Made by a program: the position numbers and the translations under genes. From the NCBI RefSeq assembly GCF_012273515.2, contig NZ_CP050975.2, forward strand, positions 5,704,001-5,768,000: DNA of 64,000 nt. Reading direction: 5' to 3'. The DNA comes from Streptomyces sp. RPA4-2 (GTDB lineage: Bacteria; Actinomycetota; Actinomycetes; Streptomycetales; Streptomycetaceae). The stretch's first letter is position 1. Every line of letters begins with the position of its first letter. This document shows, piece after piece, positions 16,394 through 24,295 of this stretch. The notes beneath the pieces were generated by a model. It made no database searches. It saw only the letters and a list, made by a program, of their open reading frames with translations, and was not told the DNA's origin.

Positions 16394-16432
16394 GGGAGCC
16401 CCGGCCGGCATTCCGTTCCGGCCGGGGCTCCC
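16394..16432 (-). terminator. Hairpin terminator
   Basis: A perfect 15-bp stem (16394-16408 with 16418-16432) with a 9-nt loop, 20 bp beyond the stop of the minus-strand gene at 16454 and upstream of msrA. Confidence 0.8.
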
Positions 16433-16453
16433 GGTGCTCGCGTGACGCCCCGC

Positions 16454-17572
16454 TCAGCGGGGGAGGGACGCGGGACTGCCCCCGTTCGCCTCGTACCCGG
16501 CCACCGCCAGCGCGCGGTACACCGCGTAGTCCGCCGCCGGGTCGGGAGTGAGGGTCCAGGGGAGGGCACCGACGTGACCGTCGACGTGCACCAGCTGGTT
16601 CATGGCCTCCGCCCACCGCTCGCCGCGGACCAGGAAGAGCACCAGGAGGTGGCGGACGTGCGCGAGCATCGGGTCGTCCGGGCGGGCCGCGTGCACCGCG
16701 AAGAGCGCGCCGTGGACCGCCTTGGTGACGACCTCGCTCTGATAGAAGCTGCGGACCAGGTTCACCTCGGGCAGGTGCTCGAAGACCGCGAAGAGGGGCA
16801 TGGCCGCGAGCAGGGACCCCTGCGGGGCGCGCGCGGCGGCGGCCTCCGCGAACGAGTACGCCACCTCACGCGAGCCGTGCCACTTCTCGCACCAGTAGTG
16901 GAGGGCCGCCAGGTGCGCGCCCATGTGGGAGGGCGCGCGGTCCAGGATCTTCAGCCACAGCTTCTCGAACTCCGCCTGGGGATAGGCGAGACCACGGGCC
17001 ACCGACAGCTCGACGATGTACGGGATCGGGTCACCGGGGGCGAGCAGCGCCGCCTCGCCGCAGGCCGACCTCGCCTCCTCCATGATGATCCGGAACTCGT
17101 CCGTGCCCGGCGTCGACGTCCGCCACGCCTGCTGCACCAGGAACTCCGCGTGTACCGCGGCGCCGCCCGCGTCCTTGGGGGTCTCGGCCCGCCACACGCG
17201 AAGCCACTGCCCGCCCGGCGTCTCACTGACCCCGCCGGGGCGCTGCCGCAGCTCCAGCGACGCGGCGCCCGCGAAGGCCTGCACCCGCTGCCAGCGCGTC
17301 TCGCCCGCGGTCTCCGTGCCCGCCAGGAGCTGCGCGGCGGCGCGGTAGTCCTGCGTGCGCTGCACCACGTCCAGGACGTCGAGGAGATCCGCGTCCGGGC
17401 CCGGCATGCGGATGTCCAGCTCCTCCTGCCGCAGGAATCCGTAGTTCGCCGGGTCCGCGGCGTCCGGGTCGCCGGGCGAGACCAGCTGAATACCGGCGCG
17501 CCGACGCCTGAGAACCGGCAGCAGGACCAGGCTGAACAGGGCCAGCGCCATCAGGACCCAGAGAATTTGCAT
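16454..17572 (-). CDS. Conserved membrane-anchored protein of unknown function
   Basis: 372 aa. One N-terminal membrane helix (ILWVLMALALFSLVLLPVL, residues 3-21), a basic patch RRRR, then a large soluble helical domain rich in Ala, Leu and Trp with TPR-like helix pairs (VVQRTQDYRAAAQLLAG, LWLKILDRAPSHMGAHLAAL, EVAYSFAEAAAARAP). The topology puts the soluble part in the cytoplasm. I recall an equivalent gene between msrA and metB in other Streptomyces but know no function. Starts ATG 17572; its promoter must lie in the repeat-rich region shared with metB. Confidence 0.75.
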   Translation of the reverse strand: MQILWVLMALALFSLVLLPVLRRRRAGIQLVSPGDPDAADPANYGFLRQEELDIRMPGPDADLLDVLDVVQRTQDYRAAAQLLAGTETAGETRWQRVQAFAGAASLELRQRPGGVSETPGGQWLRVWRAETPKDAGGAAVHAEFLVQQAWRTSTPGTDEFRIIMEEARSACGEAALLAPGDPIPYIVELSVARGLAYPQAEFEKLWLKILDRAPSHMGAHLAALHYWCEKWHGSREVAYSFAEAAAARAPQGSLLAAMPLFAVFEHLPEVNLVRSFYQSEVVTKAVHGALFAVHAARPDDPMLAHVRHLLVLFLVRGERWAEAMNQLVHVDGHVGALPWTLTPDPAADYAVYRALAVAGYEANGGSPASLPR

Positions 17573-17636
17573 GTCTCAAGCGAACCAGACGGGTCCGACA
17601 ATTGGCCAACCCGGTCGGAAGCGGGCCCATCCCGCT

Positions 17637-17726
17637 GCCTCGCGCGGGCCCGCCCGGTCGTTTCGCGCGGGCCTGCTGGATGCCTCGCGCCGGTCCGCCC
17701 GGTCGTTTTGCGCGGGCCCGCCCGGT
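17637..17726. repeat. Two 45-bp tandem copies plus a degenerate third in the metB upstream region
   Basis: 17637-17681 and 17682-17726 are near-identical 45-bp copies sharing CGCCCGGTCGTTT and GCGCGGGCC blocks. A decayed third copy runs on to about 17770. The GC-rich blocks can pair with each other. Confidence 0.7.
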
Positions 17727-17838
17727 CGCCCACGCCGGTTCACGCGGTCGCCCCGCGCGGGCCCTGGGGTCGGCGCGCGGGGCCCCGACGGGGGCGTGGG
17801 CCCTCACCAGTCCCGCGGGCGCACTACGCTCGGGACCC

Positions 17839-18993
17839 ATGAGCGACAGGCACATCAGTCAGCACTTCGAGACCCTCGCGATCCACGCGGGCAACACCGC
17901 CGATCCCCTGACCGGCGCGGTCGTCCCGCCGATCTACCAGGTCTCGACCTACAAGCAGGACGGCGTCGGCGGGCTGCGCGGCGGCTACGAGTACAGCCGC
18001 AGCGCCAACCCCACCAGGACCGCCCTGGAAGAGAACCTCGCCGCCCTGGAGGGCGGTCGCCGCGGCCTCGCGTTCGCGTCCGGACTGGCGGCCGAGGACT
18101 GCCTGTTGCGTACGCTGCTCAGCCCCGGCGACCACGTCGTGATCCCCAACGACGCCTACGGCGGTACGTTCCGCCTCTTCGCGAAGGTCGTCTCGCGCTG
18201 GGGCGTGGAGTGGTCCGTGGCGGACACCAGCGACCCCGACTCCGTACGGGCCGCCCTCACCCCGAAGACCAAGGCGATCTGGGTCGAGACCCCCTCCAAC
18301 CCCCTCCTCGGCATCACCGACATCACCGCGGTGGCGCAGATCGCGCGCGAGGCGGGCGCCCGGCTCGTCGTCGACAACACCTTCGCCACCCCTTACCTCC
18401 AGCAGCCGCTCGCGCTCGGCGCGGACGTCGTCGTGCACTCCCTCACCAAGTACATGGGCGGCCACTCGGACGTCGTCGGCGGCGCGCTGATCACCGGCGA
18501 CCAGGAACTCGGCGAGGAGCTGGCGTACCACCAGAACGCGATGGGCGCGGTCGCCGGGCCCTTCGACTCCTGGCTGGTGCTGCGCGGCGCCAAGACGCTC
18601 TCGGTGCGCATGGACCGGCACAGCGAGAACGCCACGAAGGTCGCCGACATGCTCACCCGGCACGCGCGCGTGACGCGGGTGCTGTACCCGGGCCTGCCGG
18701 ACCACCCCGGTCACGAGGTCGCCGCCAAGCAGATGCGGGCGTTCGGCGGCATGGTCTCCTTCCAGGTCGAGGGCGGCGAGGAGGCGGCGGTCGAGGTCTG
18801 CAACCGCGCCAAGGTGTTCACGCTCGGCGAGTCCCTGGGCGGCGTCGAATCCCTGATCGAGCACCCGGGGCGTATGACGCACGCGTCCGTAGTGGGCTCG
18901 GCCCTGGAGGTACCGGGCGACCTCGTCCGGCTCTCCGTGGGCATCGAGAACGTCGACGACCTGCTCCAGGACCTGCAGCAGGCCCTCGGCTAG
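17839..18993 (+). CDS. metB: Cystathionine gamma-synthase (PLP-dependent)
   Basis: 384 aa Cys/Met-metabolism PLP enzyme (fold type I). It condenses an activated homoserine with cysteine to give cystathionine, or acts in the reverse transsulfuration direction. Motifs: PPIYQVSTYKQ, GGYEYSRSANPTR (PLP phosphate tyrosine), FASGLAAEDCLL, VETPSNPLLGITD, VVDNTFATPYLQQPL (PLP-ring Asp) and the Schiff-base lysine in VVHSLTKYMGGHSDV. ATG 17839 (MSDRHISQHFETLAIHAGN) matches the family's usual N-terminus. Divergent from the membrane-anchored hypothetical gene across the 45-bp repeats. Confidence 0.95.
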   Translation: MSDRHISQHFETLAIHAGNTADPLTGAVVPPIYQVSTYKQDGVGGLRGGYEYSRSANPTRTALEENLAALEGGRRGLAFASGLAAEDCLLRTLLSPGDHVVIPNDAYGGTFRLFAKVVSRWGVEWSVADTSDPDSVRAALTPKTKAIWVETPSNPLLGITDITAVAQIAREAGARLVVDNTFATPYLQQPLALGADVVVHSLTKYMGGHSDVVGGALITGDQELGEELAYHQNAMGAVAGPFDSWLVLRGAKTLSVRMDRHSENATKVADMLTRHARVTRVLYPGLPDHPGHEVAAKQMRAFGGMVSFQVEGGEEAAVEVCNRAKVFTLGESLGGVESLIEHPGRMTHASVVGSALEVPGDLVRLSVGIENVDDLLQDLQQALG

Positions 18994-19047
18994 GAGCCCG
19001 GCGGTCAACCGCGGGGGACGGCCGGATCACCGTCCGTCCCGCGCCGG

Positions 19048-19296
19048 TCACCAGTCCGTCAGCGGTGGGGTCGTCTGGGACGGCGGCTCCACCCAGGGCC
19101 GGGCGGTCGCCGCCCAGACGACGAAGGCCACGGTCGCCGCGAACAGCAGCAGCCACATCAGGCGCCGCGCCAGCGTTCTGCGGCGCAGCATGCGACTCCC
19201 GAGGCGCACGGCCTCCGTGTACAGATCGGGCGGCACCCTGGGCGGCGTTCGCTCCAGCAGCCGCCGTACGGCCGTCTCCCGCTCGTGCAGGGTCAT
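19048..19296 (-). CDS. Small membrane protein coupled to sigma-like gene
   Basis: 82 aa: an N-terminal helical cytoplasmic part (TLHERETAVRRLLERTPP ... LYTEAVRLGSRMLRRR), one membrane helix (LMWLLLFAATVAFVVWAA, about residues 47-64) and a short proline-rich outer tail. The ATG overlaps the sigma-like gene's TGA (ATGA), so the two are translationally coupled. This resembles a minimal anti-sigma protein, but no zinc or RskA-type motif is present. Confidence 0.65.
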   Translation of the reverse strand: MTLHERETAVRRLLERTPPRVPPDLYTEAVRLGSRMLRRRTLARRLMWLLLFAATVAFVVWAATARPWVEPPSQTTPPLTDW

Positions 19297-19793
19297 GAGG
19301 GCGCCACCTCCACCACCACCGGGGCCGGCCCGCGCGGCGGGTGGAGCAGGGTCGCCGTCGCGCGGGCGCAGACCGCTCTGACGCGGTCCGTGGGCAGCCC
19401 GAGCAGGGCCGCCGCCTGTTCCTCGGCGACACCCTCGTACAGCCTGAGGACCAGGATCAGCCGTTCCTGGGGTGTCAGCCGCGCCAGGGCCCCGCCGGGG
19501 GCGGGGCGGGTCCGCCCGAAGCCTCCGTACTGGTACCAGGCGCCGCGTGCGAAGCGCACGGCGAGGTGCTGGCGGGCCCGGTCGTACGGGTCCTCGCCCC
19601 GCAGCCGGTCCCAGGAGGCGTACGTGTGCGCCAGCGCCAGCGTCAGCAGGCGCCGCGCGCGGGGGTTGGCCTCCGGAGGTTCCGCCGTGAGCAGCGTGGC
19701 GGCATGCAGCAGCCGCCCTGCCGCGCCCGTGACGAATGCCTCGAACTCCCGGGCCCGGCGGGCGCCTTGGGACGCTCGCCGTTCTCGCAACAC
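19293..19793 (-). CDS. ECF sigma factor-like protein
   Basis: 166 aa. The C-terminal half has a normal sigma region 4 (LTPQERLILVLRLYEGVAEEQAAALLGLPTDRVRAVCARAT). The N-terminal half has region-2-like helices (FEAFVTGAAGRLLHAATLLT ... ARRLLTLALAHTYASWDRL) but a weak core-binding signature and an unusual WYQYGGFG linker. It may be a divergent, SigE-like ECF factor acting with the coupled membrane protein, or a sigma-derived regulator. Translated ahead of the 82-aa membrane protein. Confidence 0.7.
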   Translation of the reverse strand: MLRERRASQGARRAREFEAFVTGAAGRLLHAATLLTAEPPEANPRARRLLTLALAHTYASWDRLRGEDPYDRARQHLAVRFARGAWYQYGGFGRTRPAPGGALARLTPQERLILVLRLYEGVAEEQAAALLGLPTDRVRAVCARATATLLHPPRGPAPVVVEVAPS

Positions 19794-20138
19794 GCCTCCC
19801 GCCCGAGGGCGACCCTGAGGGGAACGTGGCTCCGGCCGCGTACGACAGCCCGCACCGTGTGCGACAGGAGCCCGGTCTCATATGAGGCCAGACGTGGCCT
19901 TCCGGTCAAGAGCCCGGCGCACATCACGCGCGCGTGCCCGGCGCGCGGCCCGCGTGTGTGGTGGCGGCGCGGGCACGGGACTCCGGGTGCCGGCGCGACT
20001 CCGGGAGGTTCGCGGAGTCCCGGGAGGCCGGGACGAGGCGCGGATGCCGGGGGAGCAGGGGGAGCCGGGGAAGCCGGGGAAGCCGTGGAAGCCGTGGAAG
20101 GGGACGCCCAGGGGGAGGCGGCGGGTGAGGGGCGGGCG
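19794..20138. repeat. Repeat-bearing intergenic region (9-bp repeats at 20061-20100)
   Basis: 345 bp without a supported gene. At 20061-20100 a 9-bp unit (GAAGCCGGG and variants) repeats about four and a half times. The rest is GC-rich non-coding DNA containing the sigma-like gene's promoter. Confidence 0.55.
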
Positions 20139-20660
20139 TCAGGACGTCGGCCGGTCCGGCGACGCGACTCCCGTGGTCGCCATCCGGGCCGAGAGCGCGC
20201 CATTGAAGCGCATGAGGAGCGCGCAGAAGACCTCGCGCTCCTGCGGCTCCCAGTCGTCCGTCAGTTCGGCCATCAACTGACGCCTGGAGGAGCGCACTTC
20301 CTCGAGGCGGGCGTGCCCGCGCGGCGACAGCTGGAGCACCACGGCGCGACCGTCCTCCGGGTGCGAGGTGCGCTTGACGAGGCCGGTGTCGACCAGCGGC
20401 GCCACCTGCCGGGTGACCGTCGAGGAGTCGATGCCCATGCTCGCGGCGAGCGCCTTGACGCCCATCGGGCCCTCCTTGTCGAGGCGGTTGAGCAGCAGGT
20501 ACGCGGCGCGGTCCATGGAGTTGCGCACCTGCCCCACCCCGCCGAGCCGGGTCTGTTCGGCACGGCGCGCGAACACCGCGACCTCGTGCTGCAGCGTTTC
20601 GAGAAGACCGGTGTCACCGACGGTCGTCATGTCCATCGACATCTCTGGTGTTGTGGGCAT
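20139..20660 (-). CDS. MarR-family transcriptional regulator
   Basis: 173 aa winged-helix regulator. The core DRAAYLLLNRLDKEGPMGVK, ALAASMGIDSSTVTRQVAPL (recognition helix) and the wing VKRTSHPEDGRAVVLQLSPRG are textbook MarR. Several in-frame methionines near the N-terminus (20660, 20642, 20633, 20627) leave the exact start open. It is transcribed away from the ilvA leader across about 120 bp, so it could repress itself and influence ilvA; the two have no known functional link. Confidence 0.9.
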   Translation of the reverse strand: MPTTPEMSMDMTTVGDTGLLETLQHEVAVFARRAEQTRLGGVGQVRNSMDRAAYLLLNRLDKEGPMGVKALAASMGIDSSTVTRQVAPLVDTGLVKRTSHPEDGRAVVLQLSPRGHARLEEVRSSRRQLMAELTDDWEPQEREVFCALLMRFNGALSARMATTGVASPDRPTS

Positions 20661-20780
20661 GGCCGGGGGCTCAATTCATGCGTGGGGAGCTGGGTTGGGG
20701 GACAGGGTACGCGGCCGGGAGGCGGGTCGTACCGGCGCTGCGGAAACCAGTCTCGGAGGGTGGTCACACAAGGAGCCCCC

Positions 20781-20810
20781 ATGCGTGAACTGCGAGACTG
20801 GTGGTCATGA
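20781..20810 (+). CDS. 9-codon leader ORF overlapping the ilvA start
   Basis: ATG 20781 is preceded by AAGGAG at 5-nt spacing, far better than anything in front of ilvA itself. It encodes MRELRDWWS and stops at TGA 20808-20810, whose TGA overlaps the ilvA ATG (ATGA). Ribosomes initiating here would terminate on the ilvA start, so ilvA looks translationally coupled. Two consecutive Trp codons precede the last codon. Confidence 0.6.
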   Translation: MRELRDWWS

Positions 20811-22036
20811 GCTACAGCACGGCTGACTCCTTGCCCAGGGTGACGTCGGACGACGTACGCGGCGCCCAGAAGATGCTGTCGGGCGTGGCGCGGATGACGG
20901 CGATGGAGGGCAGCAGGTACCTGTCCCAGCTGGTCGGCGCCCCCGTGCACCTCAAGTGCGAGAACCTCCAGCGCACCGGTTCGTTCAAACTGCGTGGCGC
21001 GTACGTGCGGATCGCGGGGCTCCTGCCGGAGGAGCGCGCGGCCGGTGTGGTCGCGGCGAGCGCCGGGAACCACGCGCAGGGGGTGGCCCTCGCGTCCTCG
21101 CTGCTGGGCGTGCGTTCGACGGTCTTCATGCCGACCGGGGCCCCGCTGCCGAAGGTCGCGGCCACCCGCGACTACGGCGCGGAGGTGAGGCTGCACGGTC
21201 AGGTGGTCGACGAGACGCTGGCCGCCGCCCAGGAGTACGCGGCCGCCACGGGAGCGGTGTTCATCCACCCCTTCGACCACCCCGACATCATCGCGGGCCA
21301 GGGCACCGTGGGACTGGAGATCCTGGAGCAGTGCCCGGAGGTGCGCACCATCGTCGTCGGGATCGGCGGCGGCGGGCTGGCCGCTGGTGTCGCGGTCGCG
21401 GTGAAGTCGATCCGCCCCGATGTGCGGATCGTCGGTGTGCAGGCGGCGGGCGCCGCGGCGTACCCGCTCTCGCTGGCGGCCGGTCGGCCGGTGCCGGTCG
21501 CGAACCCGGCGACGATGGCCGACGGCATCAAGGTCGGACGGCCGGGAGACGTTCCGTTCGAGATCATCCGTGACCTCGTGGACGAGGTGCGCACCGTCTC
21601 CGAGAACAGCCTCTCCAGCGCGCTGCTGCTCTGTCTGGAGCGGGCGAAGCTGGTCGTCGAACCGGCCGGCGCGAGCCCTGTGGCGGCGCTGCTGCAGGAG
21701 CCGGACACCTTCGAGGGACCGGTCGTCGCGCTGCTGTCCGGCGGCAACGTGGACCCGCTGCTGATGCAGCGCATCCTGCGGCACGGCATGGCGGCGAGCG
21801 GCCGCTACCTGGCGGTCACGCTGCGGCTGACGGACCGTCCCGGAGCCCTCGCCACACTTCTCGGGGTGTTGTCAGTGGCGGACGCTAACGTCCTCGACGT
21901 GAGCCACGTGCGAACCGATCCCCGGCTCGGACTCACGGAGGTGGAGGTCGAGCTGCACCTGGAGACGAAGGGTCCGGAGCACTGCGCCGAGGTCGGCCGC
22001 GCCCTGCGCGAGGCGGGCTACACGGTCATCGACTGA
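20807..22036 (+). CDS. ilvA: Threonine ammonia-lyase with C-terminal ACT-like domain
   Basis: Deaminates threonine to 2-oxobutyrate, the first step to isoleucine. 409 aa. PLP fold-type II core: Schiff-base lysine in RTGSFKLRGAY, ASAGNHAQGVA, the phosphate-binding loop VVGIGGGGLAAG and VEPAGASPVAALL. The C-terminal part (YLAVTLRLTDRPGALATLLGVL ...) is an ACT-like sensor domain. At about 400 aa it is closer to the short catabolic-type enzymes (TdcB/IlvA2 size) than to the 500-aa biosynthetic E. coli IlvA. No ribosome site stands directly before ATG 20807; it depends on the leader ORF. Confidence 0.93.
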   Translation: MSYSTADSLPRVTSDDVRGAQKMLSGVARMTAMEGSRYLSQLVGAPVHLKCENLQRTGSFKLRGAYVRIAGLLPEERAAGVVAASAGNHAQGVALASSLLGVRSTVFMPTGAPLPKVAATRDYGAEVRLHGQVVDETLAAAQEYAAATGAVFIHPFDHPDIIAGQGTVGLEILEQCPEVRTIVVGIGGGGLAAGVAVAVKSIRPDVRIVGVQAAGAAAYPLSLAAGRPVPVANPATMADGIKVGRPGDVPFEIIRDLVDEVRTVSENSLSSALLLCLERAKLVVEPAGASPVAALLQEPDTFEGPVVALLSGGNVDPLLMQRILRHGMAASGRYLAVTLRLTDRPGALATLLGVLSVADANVLDVSHVRTDPRLGLTEVEVELHLETKGPEHCAEVGRALREAGYTVID

Positions 22037-22095
22037 GGCCGAAGGCAGGTCCGGGTCGGATCGGACATCCTCTCGTCGCCCCACGGAAAAAACTG

Positions 22096-22124
22096 TTGAG
22101 CAACGCGATACATCGCGTTACGGT
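22096..22124 (+). promoter_or_regulatory. Promoter with operator palindrome filling the spacer (ABC exporter)
   Basis: -35 TTGAGC (22096-22101), 17-nt spacer, -10 TACGGT (22119-22124). The spacer is almost exactly the palindrome AACGCGAT-AC-ATCGCGTT (22102-22119), with perfect 8-bp arms, an ideal repressor site of TetR/PadR size. It predicts a transcript with a leader of about 165 nt for the ABC genes. Confidence 0.65.
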
Positions 22125-22246
22125 GTGTCTTCCGCCCGCCCTGCGCGACGGTGCGGAGCGGTCACACACCTGCGCGGACGAATCAGCGGAAGCGACAAGA
22201 GCGCACAAGCTCTCGCTGGATCTCACCAGAAATCACCTGAACTCAG

Positions 22247-22284
22247 CGTGAAAAACCCCAAAGAGCGTGAAAATCCCCAAAGAG
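22247..22284 (+). repeat. Two 19-bp tandem repeats in the ABC mRNA leader
   Basis: CGTGAAAAACCCCAAAGAG (22247-22265) is repeated head to tail at 22266-22284 with a single change. The second copy runs straight into the GAGGTGGAG ribosome site before ATG 22298. The A-rich unit is out of character for the surrounding GC. Confidence 0.75.
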
Positions 22285-22297
22285 GTGGAGAACTCAC

Positions 22298-23308
22298 ATG
22301 CCAGGCGCCATCTACGCCGAGGGTCTGGTCAAGACCTTCGGTGACGTAAAGGCTCTGGACGGCGTCGACCTCGATGTACCCGAGGGCACCGTCCTGGGCC
22401 TCCTGGGGCCGAACGGCGCGGGCAAGACCACCGCCGTCCGCTGCCTGACGACCCTGCTGCGACCCGACAGCGGAAGGGTGATCGTCGCCGGTGTCGACGT
22501 GCTCAAACACCCCGACGAGGTACGCCGCAGGGTCGGCCTGTCCGGACAGTTCGCCGCGGTCGACGAGTACCTGACCGGCCGCGAGAACCTCCAGATGGTC
22601 GGCAGGCTCTACCAGATGAGGTCGAAGGCCGCGAAGCAGCGAGCCGTCGAGCTGCTCGACCAGTTCCATCTGACGGACGCGGCAGACCGCCCCGCGAAGA
22701 CCTACTCGGGCGGAATGCGCCGCCGGCTCGACCTGGCCGCCGCGCTGGTCGTCTCGCCGCCCGTGATGTTCATGGACGAGCCGACGACGGGCCTCGACCC
22801 GCGCAACCGCCAGCAGCTGTGGGAGGTCATCAAGCAGCTCGTCTCCGGCGGCACGACGCTCCTGCTGACCACCCAGTACCTGGAGGAGGCCGACCACCTC
22901 GCGCACGACATCTGCGTGGTCGACCAGGGCCGTGTCATCGCGCGCGGCACCGCCGACGAGCTCAAGGCGCGGACCGGCGGCGAGCGCGTCGAGGTCGTCG
23001 TGCACGAGCGCGAGCACATGGCGACCGCCGCCGGGGTGCTGCGCGGCTTCGGCAAGGGCGAGAGCACCGTCGAGGAGCACACCCGCAAGCTCACCGTCCC
23101 CGTCACCGGTGGCGCGAAGCTCCTCGCGGAGGTCATCCGCGAGCTGGACACCCGCGGTATCGAGATCGACGACATCGGCCTGCGCCGGCCCACGCTCGAC
23201 GACGTCTTCCTCTCCCTCACCGGCCATGTGGCCGAGGTGAAGGAAGAGGAGCACGACGAGGCCGCGGACGCGAAGGCTCGCAAGGCGAAGAAGGAGTCCG
23301 TGAAGTGA
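22298..23308 (+). CDS. ABC transporter ATP-binding protein, DrrA-type
   Basis: 336 aa ATPase of a daunorubicin-resistance-like exporter. Walker A GPNGAGKTT (about residue 39), signature YSGGMRRRLDLAAAL, Walker B VMFMDEPTTGLDPRNR, H-loop-type LLTTQYLEEADHL, then the DrrA C-terminal domain (LRRPTLDDVFLSLTGH) and a charged Lys/Glu tail. It powers the permease encoded next, with which it overlaps by GTGA. The strong GAGGTGGAG site fixes ATG 22298. The substrate is probably a hydrophobic drug or lipid and cannot be inferred more precisely. Confidence 0.95.
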   Translation: MPGAIYAEGLVKTFGDVKALDGVDLDVPEGTVLGLLGPNGAGKTTAVRCLTTLLRPDSGRVIVAGVDVLKHPDEVRRRVGLSGQFAAVDEYLTGRENLQMVGRLYQMRSKAAKQRAVELLDQFHLTDAADRPAKTYSGGMRRRLDLAAALVVSPPVMFMDEPTTGLDPRNRQQLWEVIKQLVSGGTTLLLTTQYLEEADHLAHDICVVDQGRVIARGTADELKARTGGERVEVVVHEREHMATAAGVLRGFGKGESTVEEHTRKLTVPVTGGAKLLAEVIRELDTRGIEIDDIGLRRPTLDDVFLSLTGHVAEVKEEEHDEAADAKARKAKKESVK

Positions 23309-24150
23309 GTGCCGTGACAGACGCAGCCCCCGTGGCGGTCCCCAAGGGAATCCTCGGCCAGTCCGTGCGCGACTCCCTGGTCATCGCCCAGCGCAACCTC
23401 ATCCGCATGTCCCGGATCCCCGAGATGCTGATCTTCGGGCTCATCCAGCCGATCATGTTCGTGGTGCTGTTCTCGTACGTGTTCGGCGGCTCCATGAACA
23501 TCGGCGGCAGCACGGACCCGTCCACCTACCGCGAGTTCCTGATGGCGGGCATCTTCGCGCAGACCGTCACCTTCGCCACCGCGGGCGCCGGCGCGGGCAT
23601 CGCCGACGACATGCACAAGGGCCTCATCGACCGGTTCCGTTCGCTGCCGATGGCGCGCGGCGCGGTCCTGACCGGCCGTACGCTCGCCGACCTGGTGCAG
23701 ACGGCCCTCACCCTGTTCGTGCTCGCCGTCGTCGCCCTGCTGGTCGGCTGGCGCACCCACACCAACGTCGGGGAGGTGCTCGGCGCCTTCGCCCTGCTGC
23801 TCCTGACCGGGTACGCGTTCACCTGGATCGGCGCGCTCATCGGCCTCTCCGTACGCACCCCCGAGGCGGCCACGTCCGGCGGGCTCATCTGGCTCTTCCC
23901 GATCACGTTCGTCTCGAACGCGTTCGTGGACTCCAGCAGGATGACCCCCTGGCTCCGCCATGTCGCCGACTGGAACCCGTTCAGCGCCACGGTGCAGGCA
24001 TGCCGCCAGCTCTTCGGGAATCCGGGGCTGTCCCCGTCGGACGCCTGGCCCATGCAGCATCCCGTCTGGGCCTCGTTGATCTACTCGGTCCTGATCATCC
24101 TGGTCTTCCGGACGCTGGCGGTACGCAAGTACCGGTCCGCCACGGCGTGA
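23305..24150 (+). CDS. ABC-2 type permease, DrrB-type
   Basis: 281 aa inner-membrane subunit with about six membrane helices: MLIFGLIQPIMFVVLFSYVF, FLMAGIFAQTVTFATA, LTLFVLAVVALLVGW, AFALLLLTGYAFTWIGALIGL, GLIWLFPITFVSNAFV and the C-terminal SLIYSVLIILVF. The ABC-2 signature region around RFRSLPMARGAVLTGR is present. GTG 23305 overlaps the ATPase stop; GTG 23314 is an alternative. Forms the exporter with the preceding ATPase. Confidence 0.93.
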   Translation: MSAVTDAAPVAVPKGILGQSVRDSLVIAQRNLIRMSRIPEMLIFGLIQPIMFVVLFSYVFGGSMNIGGSTDPSTYREFLMAGIFAQTVTFATAGAGAGIADDMHKGLIDRFRSLPMARGAVLTGRTLADLVQTALTLFVLAVVALLVGWRTHTNVGEVLGAFALLLLTGYAFTWIGALIGLSVRTPEAATSGGLIWLFPITFVSNAFVDSSRMTPWLRHVADWNPFSATVQACRQLFGNPGLSPSDAWPMQHPVWASLIYSVLIILVFRTLAVRKYRSATA

Positions 24151-24215
24151 CCGGACCGGCGGACCGGCGAACCGGGTCGGCGGACCGGGCCCCGGTGACA
24201 GGGGCCCGGACATGG

Positions 24216-24245
24216 CGGTGCCCCCGGCAAGGGCCGGGGGCACCG
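24216..24245. terminator. Hairpin terminator between permease and greA
   Basis: A perfect 13-bp stem (24216-24228 with 24233-24245) and a 4-nt loop between two convergent genes; can serve both. Confidence 0.85.
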
Positions 24246-24295
24246 TCGGAGCAAAGGTTCCGGGACCGGAGTTCGGCCGTGCCCGGTGGGGGAGC

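Noticed and set aside
20707..20734. GGTACG...CGTACC inverted repeat between MarR and ilvA
   Set aside because: Arms of 6 bp with a 16-bp gap are too weak to call a MarR operator in such GC-rich DNA.
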